Source of the DNA: Botrytis cinerea B05.10
Taxonomy: Eukaryota > Ascomycota > Leotiomycetes > Helotiales > Sclerotiniaceae
Assembly: GCF_000143535.2 (NCBI RefSeq)
Contig: NC_037314.1
Coordinates: 310,001-374,000 of the forward strand
DNA length: 64,000 nucleotides
Direction of reading: 5' to 3'
The notes below the pieces were generated by a model. The model made no database searches and had not been told where the DNA came from. It saw only the letters and a list, made by a program, of their open reading frames with translations. Shown here one piece after another: positions 12,340 through 22,997 of the stretch (its first letter is position 1; every line of letters starts with the position of its first letter). The translations under genes were made by a program, and so were the position numbers.

Positions 12340-13273
12340 TATTGGGGAAGAGGAAAGGGGGCTTGTAGATGATGGATGGATGGAATTGTGTATGTTTGTA
12401 TATGTTGCTAGCTAGATAGGTGTTTTGGTGGATAGGATAGGGGATGGAGTTTGGAGCTTGAAGCTTAGATCGTTTGCAGCGTTTTGCAGTTTGTGGAGTG
12501 AGGGCGGTGGAGTGCATTTGTTTTTCATTATACCTAGGGGTGCATTGTTCAGTGGAGGTCTTTGGTCACTTTTCTGTTTCTTACAATGAATTAATAAATG
12601 ATTGATGATGGCTTAATAGTATTTTGGGAATTGTATGTTTTTGTGTGATGTCATACTTAGGGAGTATCTGATATGCGTTGTAGCTAGTGAGGGGGGAGGG
12701 TAGCGAAATAGGAGGTTGGCACCCGTTTATTAGTGAGGAGGGAAATCGTCGATCGTATCTTAAGTCATCTTGTAGAGATAATGCTGGCGAATGTATGAGA
12801 TGTGTGAGAGCAAGTACTAACTTGGTTAGATGTATATATATTGATTGATGATATAAGTGTTAGGTAGATACTAGATGGGCAATACTGTCTAGATTCAACA
12901 TAAGATGGGGTTTGGGCTGGAGAGTCTTATTATATAGTCGTCTTTTATGTGGTCATGAATTTGTGGATGGATCGTCTTGGATTTGTATTGGTATTTCTTC
13001 GAAAACTGGGGTGTTCTAGTGAATCGGATGAAGATATCTGAAGCTTATGAGCTAGCTATATAATTGCAGGGAGGTCAAATACATGCGGTTAGACTTTGAT
13101 GTGCAAGGAAACATGAACTAGTAAAATTCCTCGAACGTCTGGCCCGCTCGTAAAAGCTTCCTGACTAAGCGAGGCTGTCACATTCGAATCTCAACCTTCT
13201 GTGACCATCAAAATAAAACAACTCTTGGGAGTTTCCATACAACTGAACTTCACAACCGACTTCCCAATTCACA
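12340..13273. other. Intergenic region between two + strand genes
   Basis: The 934 nt hold the 3' UTR of the preceding gene and the promoter of the TFIP11-like gene. There is an AT-rich block at about 12820-12960 and a C/A-rich leader just before 13274. No ORF or RNA gene was recognised. Confidence 0.55.
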
Positions 13274-16054
13274 ATGTCTATGAACGCATTCCCTCGCGAT
13301 TCGTCGGATGAATCGTCGGGTGATGAAAATGATTTTCTACATCCGTCGACGGATCCTCGAGAAGAATTCGCAGATTATAATCCGAGGAAACGAAGGCGCA
13401 CAGGTAGGGATGCGAAGGAAAGTGCGGCGTTGGGTGTGTTTGGGAGTGAGAGTGAGGATGAGGGGGGTCCGGGGAAGAGGTGGAAGAAAAAGAGTTTGAG
13501 GGGGAAGGGGATGAGTTTTGTGGCGGGGGGTGAGAGGGTTGGAGGAGAGGATGATGAAGATGAGGATGAGGATGAGGATGAGGACGATGACGATGATGAA
13601 GTCGAGACGGGATCGAATAATGGGGGGAAAGATGTGGAAATGGGAGATTACGAAGAAGAGCCGATTGCGCCTCGAGGATTGGGATTCGGTGCTCCTGGGA
13701 AGGGATTAGGGTTTCAAAGTCCAGCGCCGAGTAAATCGAAGAATACTGGATTGGGTTCGAATGCGGGTACACCTTTGGGACGAGGCTTTGTGCCATCTTC
13801 GGCGAATAATCCTATACTGTTGAATAATGATGATGCGCAAGAGACTCCGAGAATTGCAAGGCCGAGCGCGTTTTCTACACCTACGAGTGGACGCGGTGGA
13901 AATAAAACGGGCGGTGGCGCAACACCGGTTAATGGAATGTCATTTGCGGCGAGAATGATGGCTAAGATGGGTTATAAAGAGGGGCAGGGTCTAGGTAAAG
14001 AGGGGCAGGGTCGAAGTGGTGTTATTGAGGTCACTTTGCGACCGCAAGGTGTAGGTTTGGGGTCGGTAGCTGAGAAGTCGAAACAAGAAAAGGAAGAGGA
14101 GAAACGGCAAGCGAAATTGAGGGGCGAGAAAATCGAGGATTCTGATGAAGAGAGGAGGAAACGCAAGAGGAAGCCAAAGACGAGTGGTACGGATAGTGGT
14201 ATGAGTGGAGTGAGCACTCCTCGAAAAGCAGCGAAGCCGAAATATCGAACGGTGGAGGAAGTACAAAGAGCTGCGCCTGGATTGGAAATTCCGGAAGCAT
14301 TTGCTCCGATTCTGGATATGACTGGTCCTGGCCAAAAATTATTGACGTCTACATCTGGAATTTTGACGCCTACTGCTGGACTGCCAAAAACAGAAAGCGT
14401 GGAACAAATTGAGAATAGGAAACTAGCTCGAAGAGCTCAAAATGATTTATCGGCCTTTGTTGAAGAATGGAAGAATCTTGAGGAGAGGAAAGCTTATACA
14501 GAAATGGAACTCATTCAACAACAGCAAGAGCTTGATGAAGAACAGCGGCAATATGAGCAAATGAAACTTTTTGCGGAGAGTATTCAGGGGATTGCCAAGG
14601 CTGTACAGGATGGGCAGTGGGATCCAGTAATTGAAGCCCTGAAAACCGTGGATGGGCTTGACATATCTGGAGCTAATGAAGAATTGTCAAATATTGCTGT
14701 CGCGGCTGTTCATCCCTTTCTTCGTCAAGCCACGGAAGGTTGGCAACCTCTTGAAGATCCCAAGTTAAATGGGATGGTTCCGAATCTTTACAAAATTCGA
14801 CATATTCTAGGGGCTGTGACTAACGAAAAGGCTATTGTTGGTCAGGACTCTTTTATGAATGCCTCGCATAAGAATAGGGTCAAATCTACTACCCCTTATG
14901 AAAGTATGATCTATAAGATTGTTTTCCCTAAGATTGTATCATCTATCAACAAAAGTTGGGATGTATACAATCCCGCCCCAGTATTAGCATTTTTAGATGC
15001 TTGGCAGGGATTATTACCAAAGTTTGTTGGATCACAGATTTTAGATCAGGCGATAGTAGGAAGACTTAACGATGCAGTATCATCGTGGAATCCAAAGAAA
15101 AGAAGAAATCACGAACTACCCCATCTTTGGTTATTCCCCTGGCTACAACATCTATCTACCTATCACGCCGATCCGAAAAGTTCAACTGGTCTTGTCAGCG
15201 ATGTAAAGCGAAAGTTTAGACATCTAATTGATTCTTGGGATTTCCATAGAGGTGTCATACCTGGTCTTTCACAATGGCGCGAGGTGCTGTGTCCTAGTCC
15301 TAAGAATGATGCGTGGACCCCATTGATTATGAATCATGTTCTTCCTAGCATGGCTAAGTTTCTCAAAAATGAGAAGAATTTCAGAGTCGATCCGAATGAT
15401 CAGTCTCCATATATGGCTAGTCTTCAAGGGGTACTGGCTTGGAAAGATATACTGAAACCGAGGGTTGTGGGACAGGTGATTGTGGATACGGTCTTTCCGA
15501 TGTGGCACCATGTGTTGCATCAATGGCTTACAATTGTTGGTCCGAATGAGGAAATCGGACAGTGGTTTGAGTGGTGGCGTGATGGGGTTTTCCCAGCGGA
15601 AATCAAAGAGTTGAATGCGATACAGGAAGAATTTGAAAAGGGGCATGAGATGATTAAGAACGCGTTGCGTCTTGGAGAGAAGGTGGGAAATCTTCCTGCG
15701 CCGGAAAGTCCTTCTGTATCTTCCCATCCCGTCAAACCTGCGACTGTGCAGCCGCCGAAGAAGGTGCAGGCTGCGGAAGAAGTATCGTTCAGGGACAGGG
15801 TGGAAGATTGGTGTATTGAGAACGATTTGCAGTTTGTTCCCGAGAAGAAGGTGTTGCATAGTGCGGGACCTCTTTATAGGGTTACGGCCCAGGGCAATGG
15901 GAAGGGTGGCGTGTTGGTTTATTTTAGGGGGGAGAGGTTGGTGGCGTTGCAGAGTCGAGGGGGGGCGAGGGAGAAAATGGAGGTGGGGATTGAGTGGGAG
16001 GGGGAGGAGGGGAGAGATGTTCTTTTGGGTATGGCGTGGAGTGGGGTTAAATAG
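13274..16054 (+). CDS. SPP382: TFIP11/Ntr1 (Spp382) family G-patch spliceosome-disassembly factor
   Basis: A single exon encodes 926 aa. The N terminus has an acidic and basic TIP-type region (DYNPRKRRR) followed by an almost pure Asp/Glu run at about residues 92-112, encoded by a GATGAG repeat. The G-patch is at about 221-266 (ARMMAKMGYKEGQGLGKEGQG). Then come a charged region, a coiled coil at about 380-440 and a large helical GCFC domain to about 790. In yeast Ntr1 activates the DEAH helicase Prp43 through the G-patch and releases the intron lariat and snRNPs, so nuclear intron turnover is the expected role. The start ATG follows a CACA context. The absence of introns over 2.8 kb is notable but not suspicious. 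Confidence 0.94.
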   Translation: MSMNAFPRDSSDESSGDENDFLHPSTDPREEFADYNPRKRRRTGRDAKESAALGVFGSESEDEGGPGKRWKKKSLRGKGMSFVAGGERVGGEDDEDEDEDEDEDDDDDEVETGSNNGGKDVEMGDYEEEPIAPRGLGFGAPGKGLGFQSPAPSKSKNTGLGSNAGTPLGRGFVPSSANNPILLNNDDAQETPRIARPSAFSTPTSGRGGNKTGGGATPVNGMSFAARMMAKMGYKEGQGLGKEGQGRSGVIEVTLRPQGVGLGSVAEKSKQEKEEEKRQAKLRGEKIEDSDEERRKRKRKPKTSGTDSGMSGVSTPRKAAKPKYRTVEEVQRAAPGLEIPEAFAPILDMTGPGQKLLTSTSGILTPTAGLPKTESVEQIENRKLARRAQNDLSAFVEEWKNLEERKAYTEMELIQQQQELDEEQRQYEQMKLFAESIQGIAKAVQDGQWDPVIEALKTVDGLDISGANEELSNIAVAAVHPFLRQATEGWQPLEDPKLNGMVPNLYKIRHILGAVTNEKAIVGQDSFMNASHKNRVKSTTPYESMIYKIVFPKIVSSINKSWDVYNPAPVLAFLDAWQGLLPKFVGSQILDQAIVGRLNDAVSSWNPKKRRNHELPHLWLFPWLQHLSTYHADPKSSTGLVSDVKRKFRHLIDSWDFHRGVIPGLSQWREVLCPSPKNDAWTPLIMNHVLPSMAKFLKNEKNFRVDPNDQSPYMASLQGVLAWKDILKPRVVGQVIVDTVFPMWHHVLHQWLTIVGPNEEIGQWFEWWRDGVFPAEIKELNAIQEEFEKGHEMIKNALRLGEKVGNLPAPESPSVSSHPVKPATVQPPKKVQAAEEVSFRDRVEDWCIENDLQFVPEKKVLHSAGPLYRVTAQGNGKGGVLVYFRGERLVALQSRGGAREKMEVGIEWEGEEGRDVLLGMAWSGVK

Positions 16055-17931
16055 GGGGTTGAGAAGTGTTGTGATATGGTTAGAGAAGCGGTAGGGGAGG
16101 AGTAGGGGTAGTTTGTATGATAGTATGTGATATGATAGGACATGATATCCAGAGATTGGGGCTTAGAATAATTGATGGGGAGGGAAGATAATACTAGATT
16201 CGATTTCTTCCATTGATTTACATGCACACATACATAATACCCTTGTTGGAAACCATATGTATGATACTAAGCAGTATGCTAGTAACACACTTCTCTTTCT
16301 ATTTCAACAATTATATTTCATTTTCTACGTTTACTCAAACTGGCTATGCGAAGTGAAGTTGTGTTGTTTTTACTTCTTTTTTTTTTTTTTTTTTTCTTCG
16401 ACGCAGAACTTATGAGAATTGATTGGTGTTCATGGATTCTTGTAGAAGTTCCTTTTTGCTTTGCTTTGCTTTGGTTGTGGTTGTGGTTGTGATTATGGTT
16501 ATGATTAGAATTATGATTCTTGATCCTATACGAAACTCAAGAGGAGCAAAATGAATGAGATATCGCTATGGTGGTTGATAGTATAGCTTTGTATATATAA
16601 TAGTATAGTGTAGTTGGTCTTTGATGATTGATAATCTAGCTAATTCGATGAGATGATACTCGATGGGGGTTCTTTCTTTTTCTTTGCTTTGCTTTACTTT
16701 GCTTTTTTTCAAAGGGAGGGATGGGGTTGATTGAGATGGGATGGGTGGGGTGACAGGGGTTTGGATTTTGGATTTTGGATTTTGAGTCCTGAGTCTTGAA
16801 TGTGATGGGAGGAGATGTGGGAGGAGAGGCGGGAGGGGGGAAGAGGTGAAAGTGGATGTAGTATGTCTGTAGTGTGTAAGAAATTGTACAAACTGTGGAT
16901 TTGAATTTGTGTTTGAATTTGAATTGGGAAGGATTTCTTTTTCTAATGTGGTTATGATGAATGTTGGGGTTTGCTCTAGCTGGGGAGGGAAGATGGGAGT
17001 GGAGGGAAAGAAGAGGAGGAAGAGGAGGATTTTGACGTGTGGGATGGGAGATGTGAGATTGGAGATGTTTGGGAGGAAGAGAATGATGGTGATAATGTAG
17101 ACTTGTGTTTCGGGTGAAGGGAACTAAATGTGAAGGGAAAAGGAAAGGTGGAGGTGCAGAGTGATGGTTTATAATAAGTGGCAGATGAGTTAGTTAGTTA
17201 GTTAGTTAGTTTTTTTATAGACCGCTTGATGTAGGTAGGTACTAGGTACACAATACATCTGAATATATTCACTCATTCTCGTTAGCATTAGGAAAGACAA
17301 GTGGCAATCATGCTATTTTTATACGCTATCTATACTATACATACAGCCGCCTTACAAGTAGTGAATATGATAAACAATTCAGAGGCTTAGGCAAATAGAT
17401 ACTTCACAGCCATCTCATTACACGGCGAAGCTTTTGTACAGCCTGGTGTATCAATTACCGAATATGGAGCATATTATTCTCAGACAGCTTGTTTGGGAAC
17501 TATTTATATTACTTGCATATTAGAAGTGTCTAATAATTGGCTTATGGGAATTTGTGATAATTGATGAGAAGTAGAGCATAGCATCTATACATCATTCCAT
17601 CGAGAGCCTGAAGCGTGGATTAAGAACATATACAAAGAAACATCGACAGAATCTTCACGGTTGAAGTCGAGAAAATCGAAGAGATCTCACAACGAGGAAT
17701 TTGAATTTGAAGAAGAAGAAGAGGAACTCGAGTGTACTATTTGAGATCAAAAATAGAACTAGAACATAACAAATAAATCCAGTACGTTCCCCTTCCCGCT
17801 CCGCACAGAATTAAATCTAACACTTCCTAGTCTCGACTATTCAACTCAACAACATAGTATTTCCAAACACATCACTTCACAACCATCTATTCACCACTTT
17901 CCCATCCCTCATCACAGCCCCGCTTCACAAA
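16055..17931. other. Intergenic region rich in simple repeats
   Basis: The 1.9 kb contain a 19-nt T-run (16377-16395), CTTTG and GGTTGT repeats (about 16452-16505), three GGATTTT units (about 16760-16785), a G/A-rich block (about 16795-17095) and a TTAG tetranucleotide tract (about 17189-17210). No conserved ORF was found. The region after 17640 is C-rich and probably the leader of the next small gene. Confidence 0.55.
16377..16395. repeat. Poly-T run
   Basis: There are nineteen consecutive T on the + strand, in the 3' flank of the TFIP11-like gene. Confidence 0.9.
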
Positions 17932-18441
17932 ATGTGTCGCAGCATAACATTCCGCTATAGCATATGCACGCATAGCTGGCGTCCATATGTGATTCCGTGT
18001 TCGAATCCTGTCAAGAGTATTTCTTCAGGTGTCGATACCGCAAACATATGTCCTGCGTATAAAATCAGATATGAACGAAGGGTTATCAAGAGTGGGAATG
18101 GATTCTGTGCTGCGTGTTGGGAAAAGCAGGAGAGGAGGGAGAAGGTACTTGGAGAGAAGACGAGGGAGAGAATTATGGGCGGAGAGCTCGAAGGAATTTT
18201 GGAGGAGCGAGTGGAGAATTTGAGGGGGGAAATAGAGGGTGTGAAACGAATTGTGGATAAGCAGAAAGAGAACAGCAAGAGGGAGAATGAAGAAAGCGAG
18301 AATCTTTTGCAGGAAACAGAGAAGAAAACGTGGATTTTGGAGGGAAATGGCGGGGTGAGGAGGAAAGTAGATGAGAATGAGGGGACGGGAAATAAAGATA
18401 GAAAAGAAAGGAAGGGGGTGAGAAATAGCTGGCTAGGCTAG
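17932..18441 (+). CDS. Small Cys-rich coiled-coil protein, hypothetical
   Basis: A single exon encodes 169 aa. The N-terminal third has C2, C12, H14, C23, C40 and a CAAC pair (C59, C62), which could bind zinc. From about residue 63 to 135 the protein is a highly charged Glu/Lys/Arg helix likely to form a coiled coil, and the C terminus is disordered. No signal peptide or membrane segment is seen. The ATG follows a CACAAA context and a C-rich leader, as at neighbouring genes, which supports translation. I do not recognise the family and assign no function. It could be a lineage-restricted gene, and a chance ORF cannot be excluded. Confidence 0.55.
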   Translation: MCRSITFRYSICTHSWRPYVIPCSNPVKSISSGVDTANICPAYKIRYERRVIKSGNGFCAACWEKQERREKVLGEKTRERIMGGELEGILEERVENLRGEIEGVKRIVDKQKENSKRENEESENLLQETEKKTWILEGNGGVRRKVDENEGTGNKDRKERKGVRNSWLG

Positions 18442-19680
18442 GAAGAAGGCAGACTCTAAGTCCTCTCATCTTATTACTGGTGGTATAGTGGTAAGGGCAG
18501 AGATTGGATAGAGGGATCATGTAGGAATGTGAGGTGAGATACCACTAAATAACGGAGCACTACCATATTCTAGCGGGGAAATCGACCCAGCTACAAGCGC
18601 ATATTCTTCTCACTACAAATTTAGAGATAAGATCAACCTGGACTTAGAATTCCAAATACACGTTTCAAATCAACAGAAAGAAGCCTCCCGATAATTCTAG
18701 CGCCAGAGACATGGACTTGGTACATACCAATAGCAACCATGAATGAGTGCAGATTTCCACTCCAGTATATCTATTTTCGACATCTAATCCAGTCAACAAA
18801 AGTTATCATGAACTTATACATAATACTTACCTACAAATTTCTCACCCCGTAAATAAGTTCAAAGCATAGCCCAGTAGATAGACTCTCCTCGCTTAACAAT
18901 CAACTCATCGATGACTATTTTCATCCAGGTGACGTAATGTCATAATCACCATGTACATGTATCAACAGAACAGTAGACTTATAGAGAAGACTTCCACTAA
19001 TGCCCTAGAATTGCAAGACGCTGTTCACTAGTTCAATATAGGTCCAACAATGATACAGATAATTTTCAAGAGAATCGGGCAAAATCAGAATTAATCACGA
19101 TTATTGTAAATTTGAGGAATGTGTTCTGAATCCATGCACCCACTGTTTAAACTCCAATTATTTTTGGGTACCAATAAGCAATATAGCCATTCAATTCATA
19201 GCAAACATTAAAGTTGTGGTAATCTTTTCGTGGAGTTGACTTTCATCAATCAAATTGTTGTAGTTTCATGAAATAAAACGAGGTCAATATGGCCCATAGC
19301 GGAACTACAGATACCTAGATGATTATTACGTTTTCAAATTTGGAATTAGACATCAAAGTATAGGACAAGCAGCCAAGGGAACTTTCATCAAAGGCTTCAG
19401 CAAAAATCTTGAACCAAGGCCACTTGATTATCACCCGGCTCTGCACATTCAAAAATATCATTTGGTTCATAATAATATTTGTATCGTAACATGGTATCTC
19501 TATATTCCCTACTAACAGTTACCAAATGTAATATCAAGGATCCAGGCGCCTAACAATGCTTCCCTTTCCTTCCTTGTCATGCTTATTAGACACTTCCGAT
19601 GCAAAATTTGCAAGTAGCCAACGCCCAGCCACCATGTGGACCCAATCTGAATCTTATTTATACCGTATCAATTCGTTTCA
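18442..19680. other. Convergent intergenic region
   Basis: The 1.2 kb lie between the small orphan gene and the Kelch-BTB stop codon. They hold both 3' flanks. A 17-nt match to the 5' half of a tRNA-Gly gene lies at 18479-18495 without a matching 3' half. No other feature was recognised. Confidence 0.55.
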
Positions 19681-22116
19681 TTAATTCATTTCCATTTCTT
19701 CATTGTCATCAATTTCGGAACCTACACCTTGTGTATGAGTGCTACTAACACTAGTCTTTCGAACACCACCTACACCAAAGCGAGAGCCACCAAGTCCCCC
19801 AACAAATTCTAATTCTTCACCTAAAAGTTTGTGTTAGAAGTATTCGGTAAAAAGTCGATAAATATGCTCACCTCCTACAACACGACCTTCCATATCGATT
19901 TCCTGCGATAAATCAACCAAGGCTTGGCGTGGCAATCTTAAGAACCCTGGCGTACGAACAACTCTGCCCCAATGCGTCAGACAAAAGCTAGCAGCACGTC
20001 TGCGTAACCATTCTTCATTAGCAACCCCAGCGGAATGCCAAATAACACATGCGTGATCGACATCCAATTCCTTGGATAAGCGATTAACACATAACAACCT
20101 AAGATGTGGAATGTTGTAGATATTCGACATGACCAAAAGCCCAGCAACGTCATCTAACTCTGCACAGTCGTCTGGGTGGATACTGTCAGTATACAGATAG
20201 TATAAAAATGCCTTGACAACTGGATAGGGTTCTGGTATGTGCATTCTCTTCGTGTGATATTCTGCCATTTGTGCATTGTATAAACGTGCGAAGTGGGGCC
20301 ATCGAGCTTGGAGAATGAGTTTGTGAACATGGATCGGAGGAGACGTTGGTGCATCAGGAGCCAACCAGTTTTGTTGCACCTGACTGATAGAACCTCTGGA
20401 GCTTGAGTCATCCTCATCCCACTCATCATCTTTTGATGCGGTGATGATAAAATCTGCCCCACTACCACTTTCCGGTGCTTGATTGAAAACTTTGGCCAAA
20501 TCCATACCAAGGCCTTTTGAGGTTTCGACCTTCATTCTACCAGAGGATGATAGTCGCGAAGTTTCTTCTCGAGGCTCAGGATTTAAACCGTTGCCGAGTA
20601 AACCATATCGTCGAAGATCTATCTCCATTATATCACTAAAGAATCAATGATCAGCAGTGGTTACTATCTATAAACAAGTAAATGGCCACATACCTTAGAT
20701 ATTCTTCAAAACCACCTGGACCTAGATCTGTTGCTGTGGGATCTGTAGGACAACCAAGAAGCCAAGCCTTTGTACCTTCGTCATTCAAAGTACAGTAATG
20801 CCATCTATAACCTGATCTGAAAATATCTCGACCTTCTGCAAGCTTTTGCCAACGCAGTGTGTCCAATTCCAGAGATGATAAAGAACACTCTTGTGGTGTT
20901 ATTGTTGCTGCAGGGGTGACAAAATCGAGAAGAGTTCCGGATGTGTAAACATGGAAATGCATGCCTGAGCCTTGGGCGGGTATATTGGGACCGGATACGA
21001 ATTTTAACGAAGAAATTGTACCAGGAGCAAGAGGAGGAGAAGTAGTCAATTGAAATGAAGGTGGATTGACCTGTGCGCTGCTTGAATTTGCGGCATAGCC
21101 TGAACTGCCTACGGCAGACTGCGACATTGAAAATGAAGGCCGAGGAGAACGACTGAGAGCTGCATTCCTGTCCATGGAACCATACGAAGGTGCGGATTCG
21201 AATGCTGGGCTACCCTTAAAGTCCAACCACCATACATCACCAATCTTATCCATATCCTCGCTGAGACCTCCAAAAACCCAAACTCTATCTCCCCATAAAT
21301 ATGCCGAGTGGTCAAATCGACCAACGAAACGCCATGCTCGAGACCAAGTGAAAGTTTTTAAGTCCAGGTAGCAAATATCATCCAACACATAATTATTATG
21401 ACCGGTGATACCACCAATGATAAATAGCTTGTCCTCGTGCAAAACAGCAGCATGTCTAGCTCTTCCTTTTGGTATAGGTCCAGATACAGTTGGTTGGGTC
21501 CAATGTGCGGTCTTCAGGTCGAAAATGATGAGATCAGAGAGGTATGTACGATGTTCGTTTTCACCACCAAATATGAGTAGTTTCTCACCTTGATAGAGCG
21601 TAGCGGTATGACCTGTAAGACTTGTTAGAACTGCAGATGCATTGAGCGCATATTAGACATACCCATTCGCACACCGGGAATGTCGCCATAGTTGTCTACC
21701 AAATTCCATTGGTGGCTAACTAGATCAAGCCTCAAAACATGGTTGTACACCTCGTCGGTATACTGATCGAAACCACCAAAGGCATATATCTGATTGTTGC
21801 CGCAATATGTAACAGAGGCATTGACAAGGCAAGCTGGGCGCTACATAAGTTGGAGCATGGGTTAGAAAATAGTCTGCAAAGTGTCGAGAGCTTTATAAAT
21901 TACCTGACCAAGAGTTCTTGTAACCTTGGGCCTATACCCATCCATACCCAATCTGTTCTTCACGGGCGAATTCGGCATCAAGAAAGTATTGCTTGAAGGA
22001 GCGGCACCTGGAGTGGTAGGAGGGCCTCCAGAAAGTTGATTGGTATGGGTAGGAGTAGAAGAGCCAGGGCCAAAGATGGAGTAGGGTGTACCGCCGGGTG
22101 TAGAAGGCTGAGCCAT
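19681..22116 (-). CDS. Kelch-repeat BTB/POZ protein (Ral2/LZTR1-like)
   Basis: Five exons: 21904-22116, 21663-21840, 20694-21612, 19872-20635 and 19681-19820, giving 737 aa. Every join preserves frame with GT/AG introns of 50-63 nt. A Pro/Ser-rich N terminus leads into Kelch repeats from about residue 75 to 280 (YAFGGFDQYTDEVY; LLIFGGENEHRTYLSDL; FIIGGITGHNNYVLDDI; VWVFGGLSED). A disordered segment follows, then a BTB domain at about 495-620 interrupted by an acidic insert (HVHKLILQARWPHFARL; YYLYTDSIHPDD). In fission yeast the Kelch-BTB protein Ral2 promotes Ras1 signalling, and animal LZTR1 (Kelch then BTB) regulates Ras turnover via CUL3. A Ras or polarity role is therefore likely but inferred. 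The gene is divergent from cdc20. Confidence 0.88.
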
Positions 22117-22997
22117 AATAAGAGGTGGTATCTTATGTGGTCATGCTAGATTGGTTGATAAAAAGAGTTGATGTTGTGCGAATGTGCACAATCTCCCCAG
22201 ACGAATAGAAAATGGCGAACAAACAGATCAAACCAGAAGGAGATTTCCTTTGTTCGGTGAGACAAAGACGATTGTGTGAATTGTATTTTACGGTGTGTAC
22301 AGTTCAAATGGTAAGTCAAGATGTACTTGATAACATTAGACTCTTCATGGTCCTTCAACCTCAATATACATAAAAATCATGCACGGGTGACGATGAGATG
22401 GAACATTGAAGTATTTTGGAAAGAGTTCATGGGGGCTGCAGGTGGGTCGGCGGGTCGGAATTAATATACGCGCTCTGGGATTTGTGGCTTGAGATTTCGA
22501 ACAGGACTAGGTTGTTGCCTGAGGCTCACATTTTACGTTTTTAATCGTTGCCAAACGGTTGCCCCTCACAACCAAACTAATTCAGTGGAGTAAACAAACG
22601 AGTAGAAAAGCTCTTGAATATTCCCTTCTCAAAGACTTTCTTTCTTTCTTCATGCAACATTCGCAATCTCCCTATACTTCGTACCTTTACCTCTCATCTT
22701 CATTCTCACTACTCACAATCACATAACATACAAAACATACAACAACATACCTTCAATTACAAGAATACTTCAAGTCTATTAGATCTTTCTGCCACACGCC
22801 ATTGATCGACATCCGACTCTTAAGCCATTCTTATATAGAAGGACGTTTCGATATATCGAGCACAAATACGAATTACACTAACCCCAAACAATTACCAGGA
22901 ACCATTAGGTTGAGTCTCTTGGAGCTCGTTCGTTATACCGAATCTACTCCTATCATCCATCGATCTTTCGACCGAGATCATACTTTGATATCGCAAA
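22117..22997. promoter_or_regulatory. Shared divergent promoter region Kelch-BTB/cdc20
   Basis: The 881 nt separate the Kelch-BTB start (-) from the cdc20 start (+). The half next to cdc20 (22610-22800) is CT/CA-rich, typical of a fungal leader. No MCB-type ACGCGT site was seen. Confidence 0.5.

Noticed and set aside
13278..13796. 172-codon - strand ORF rich in His and Pro
   Set aside because: It is the antisense shadow of the acidic repeat in the TFIP11-like gene.
17999..18015. GTTCGAATCC word resembling a tRNA T arm
   Set aside because: It lies inside the small orphan ORF and no stems or A box accompany it.
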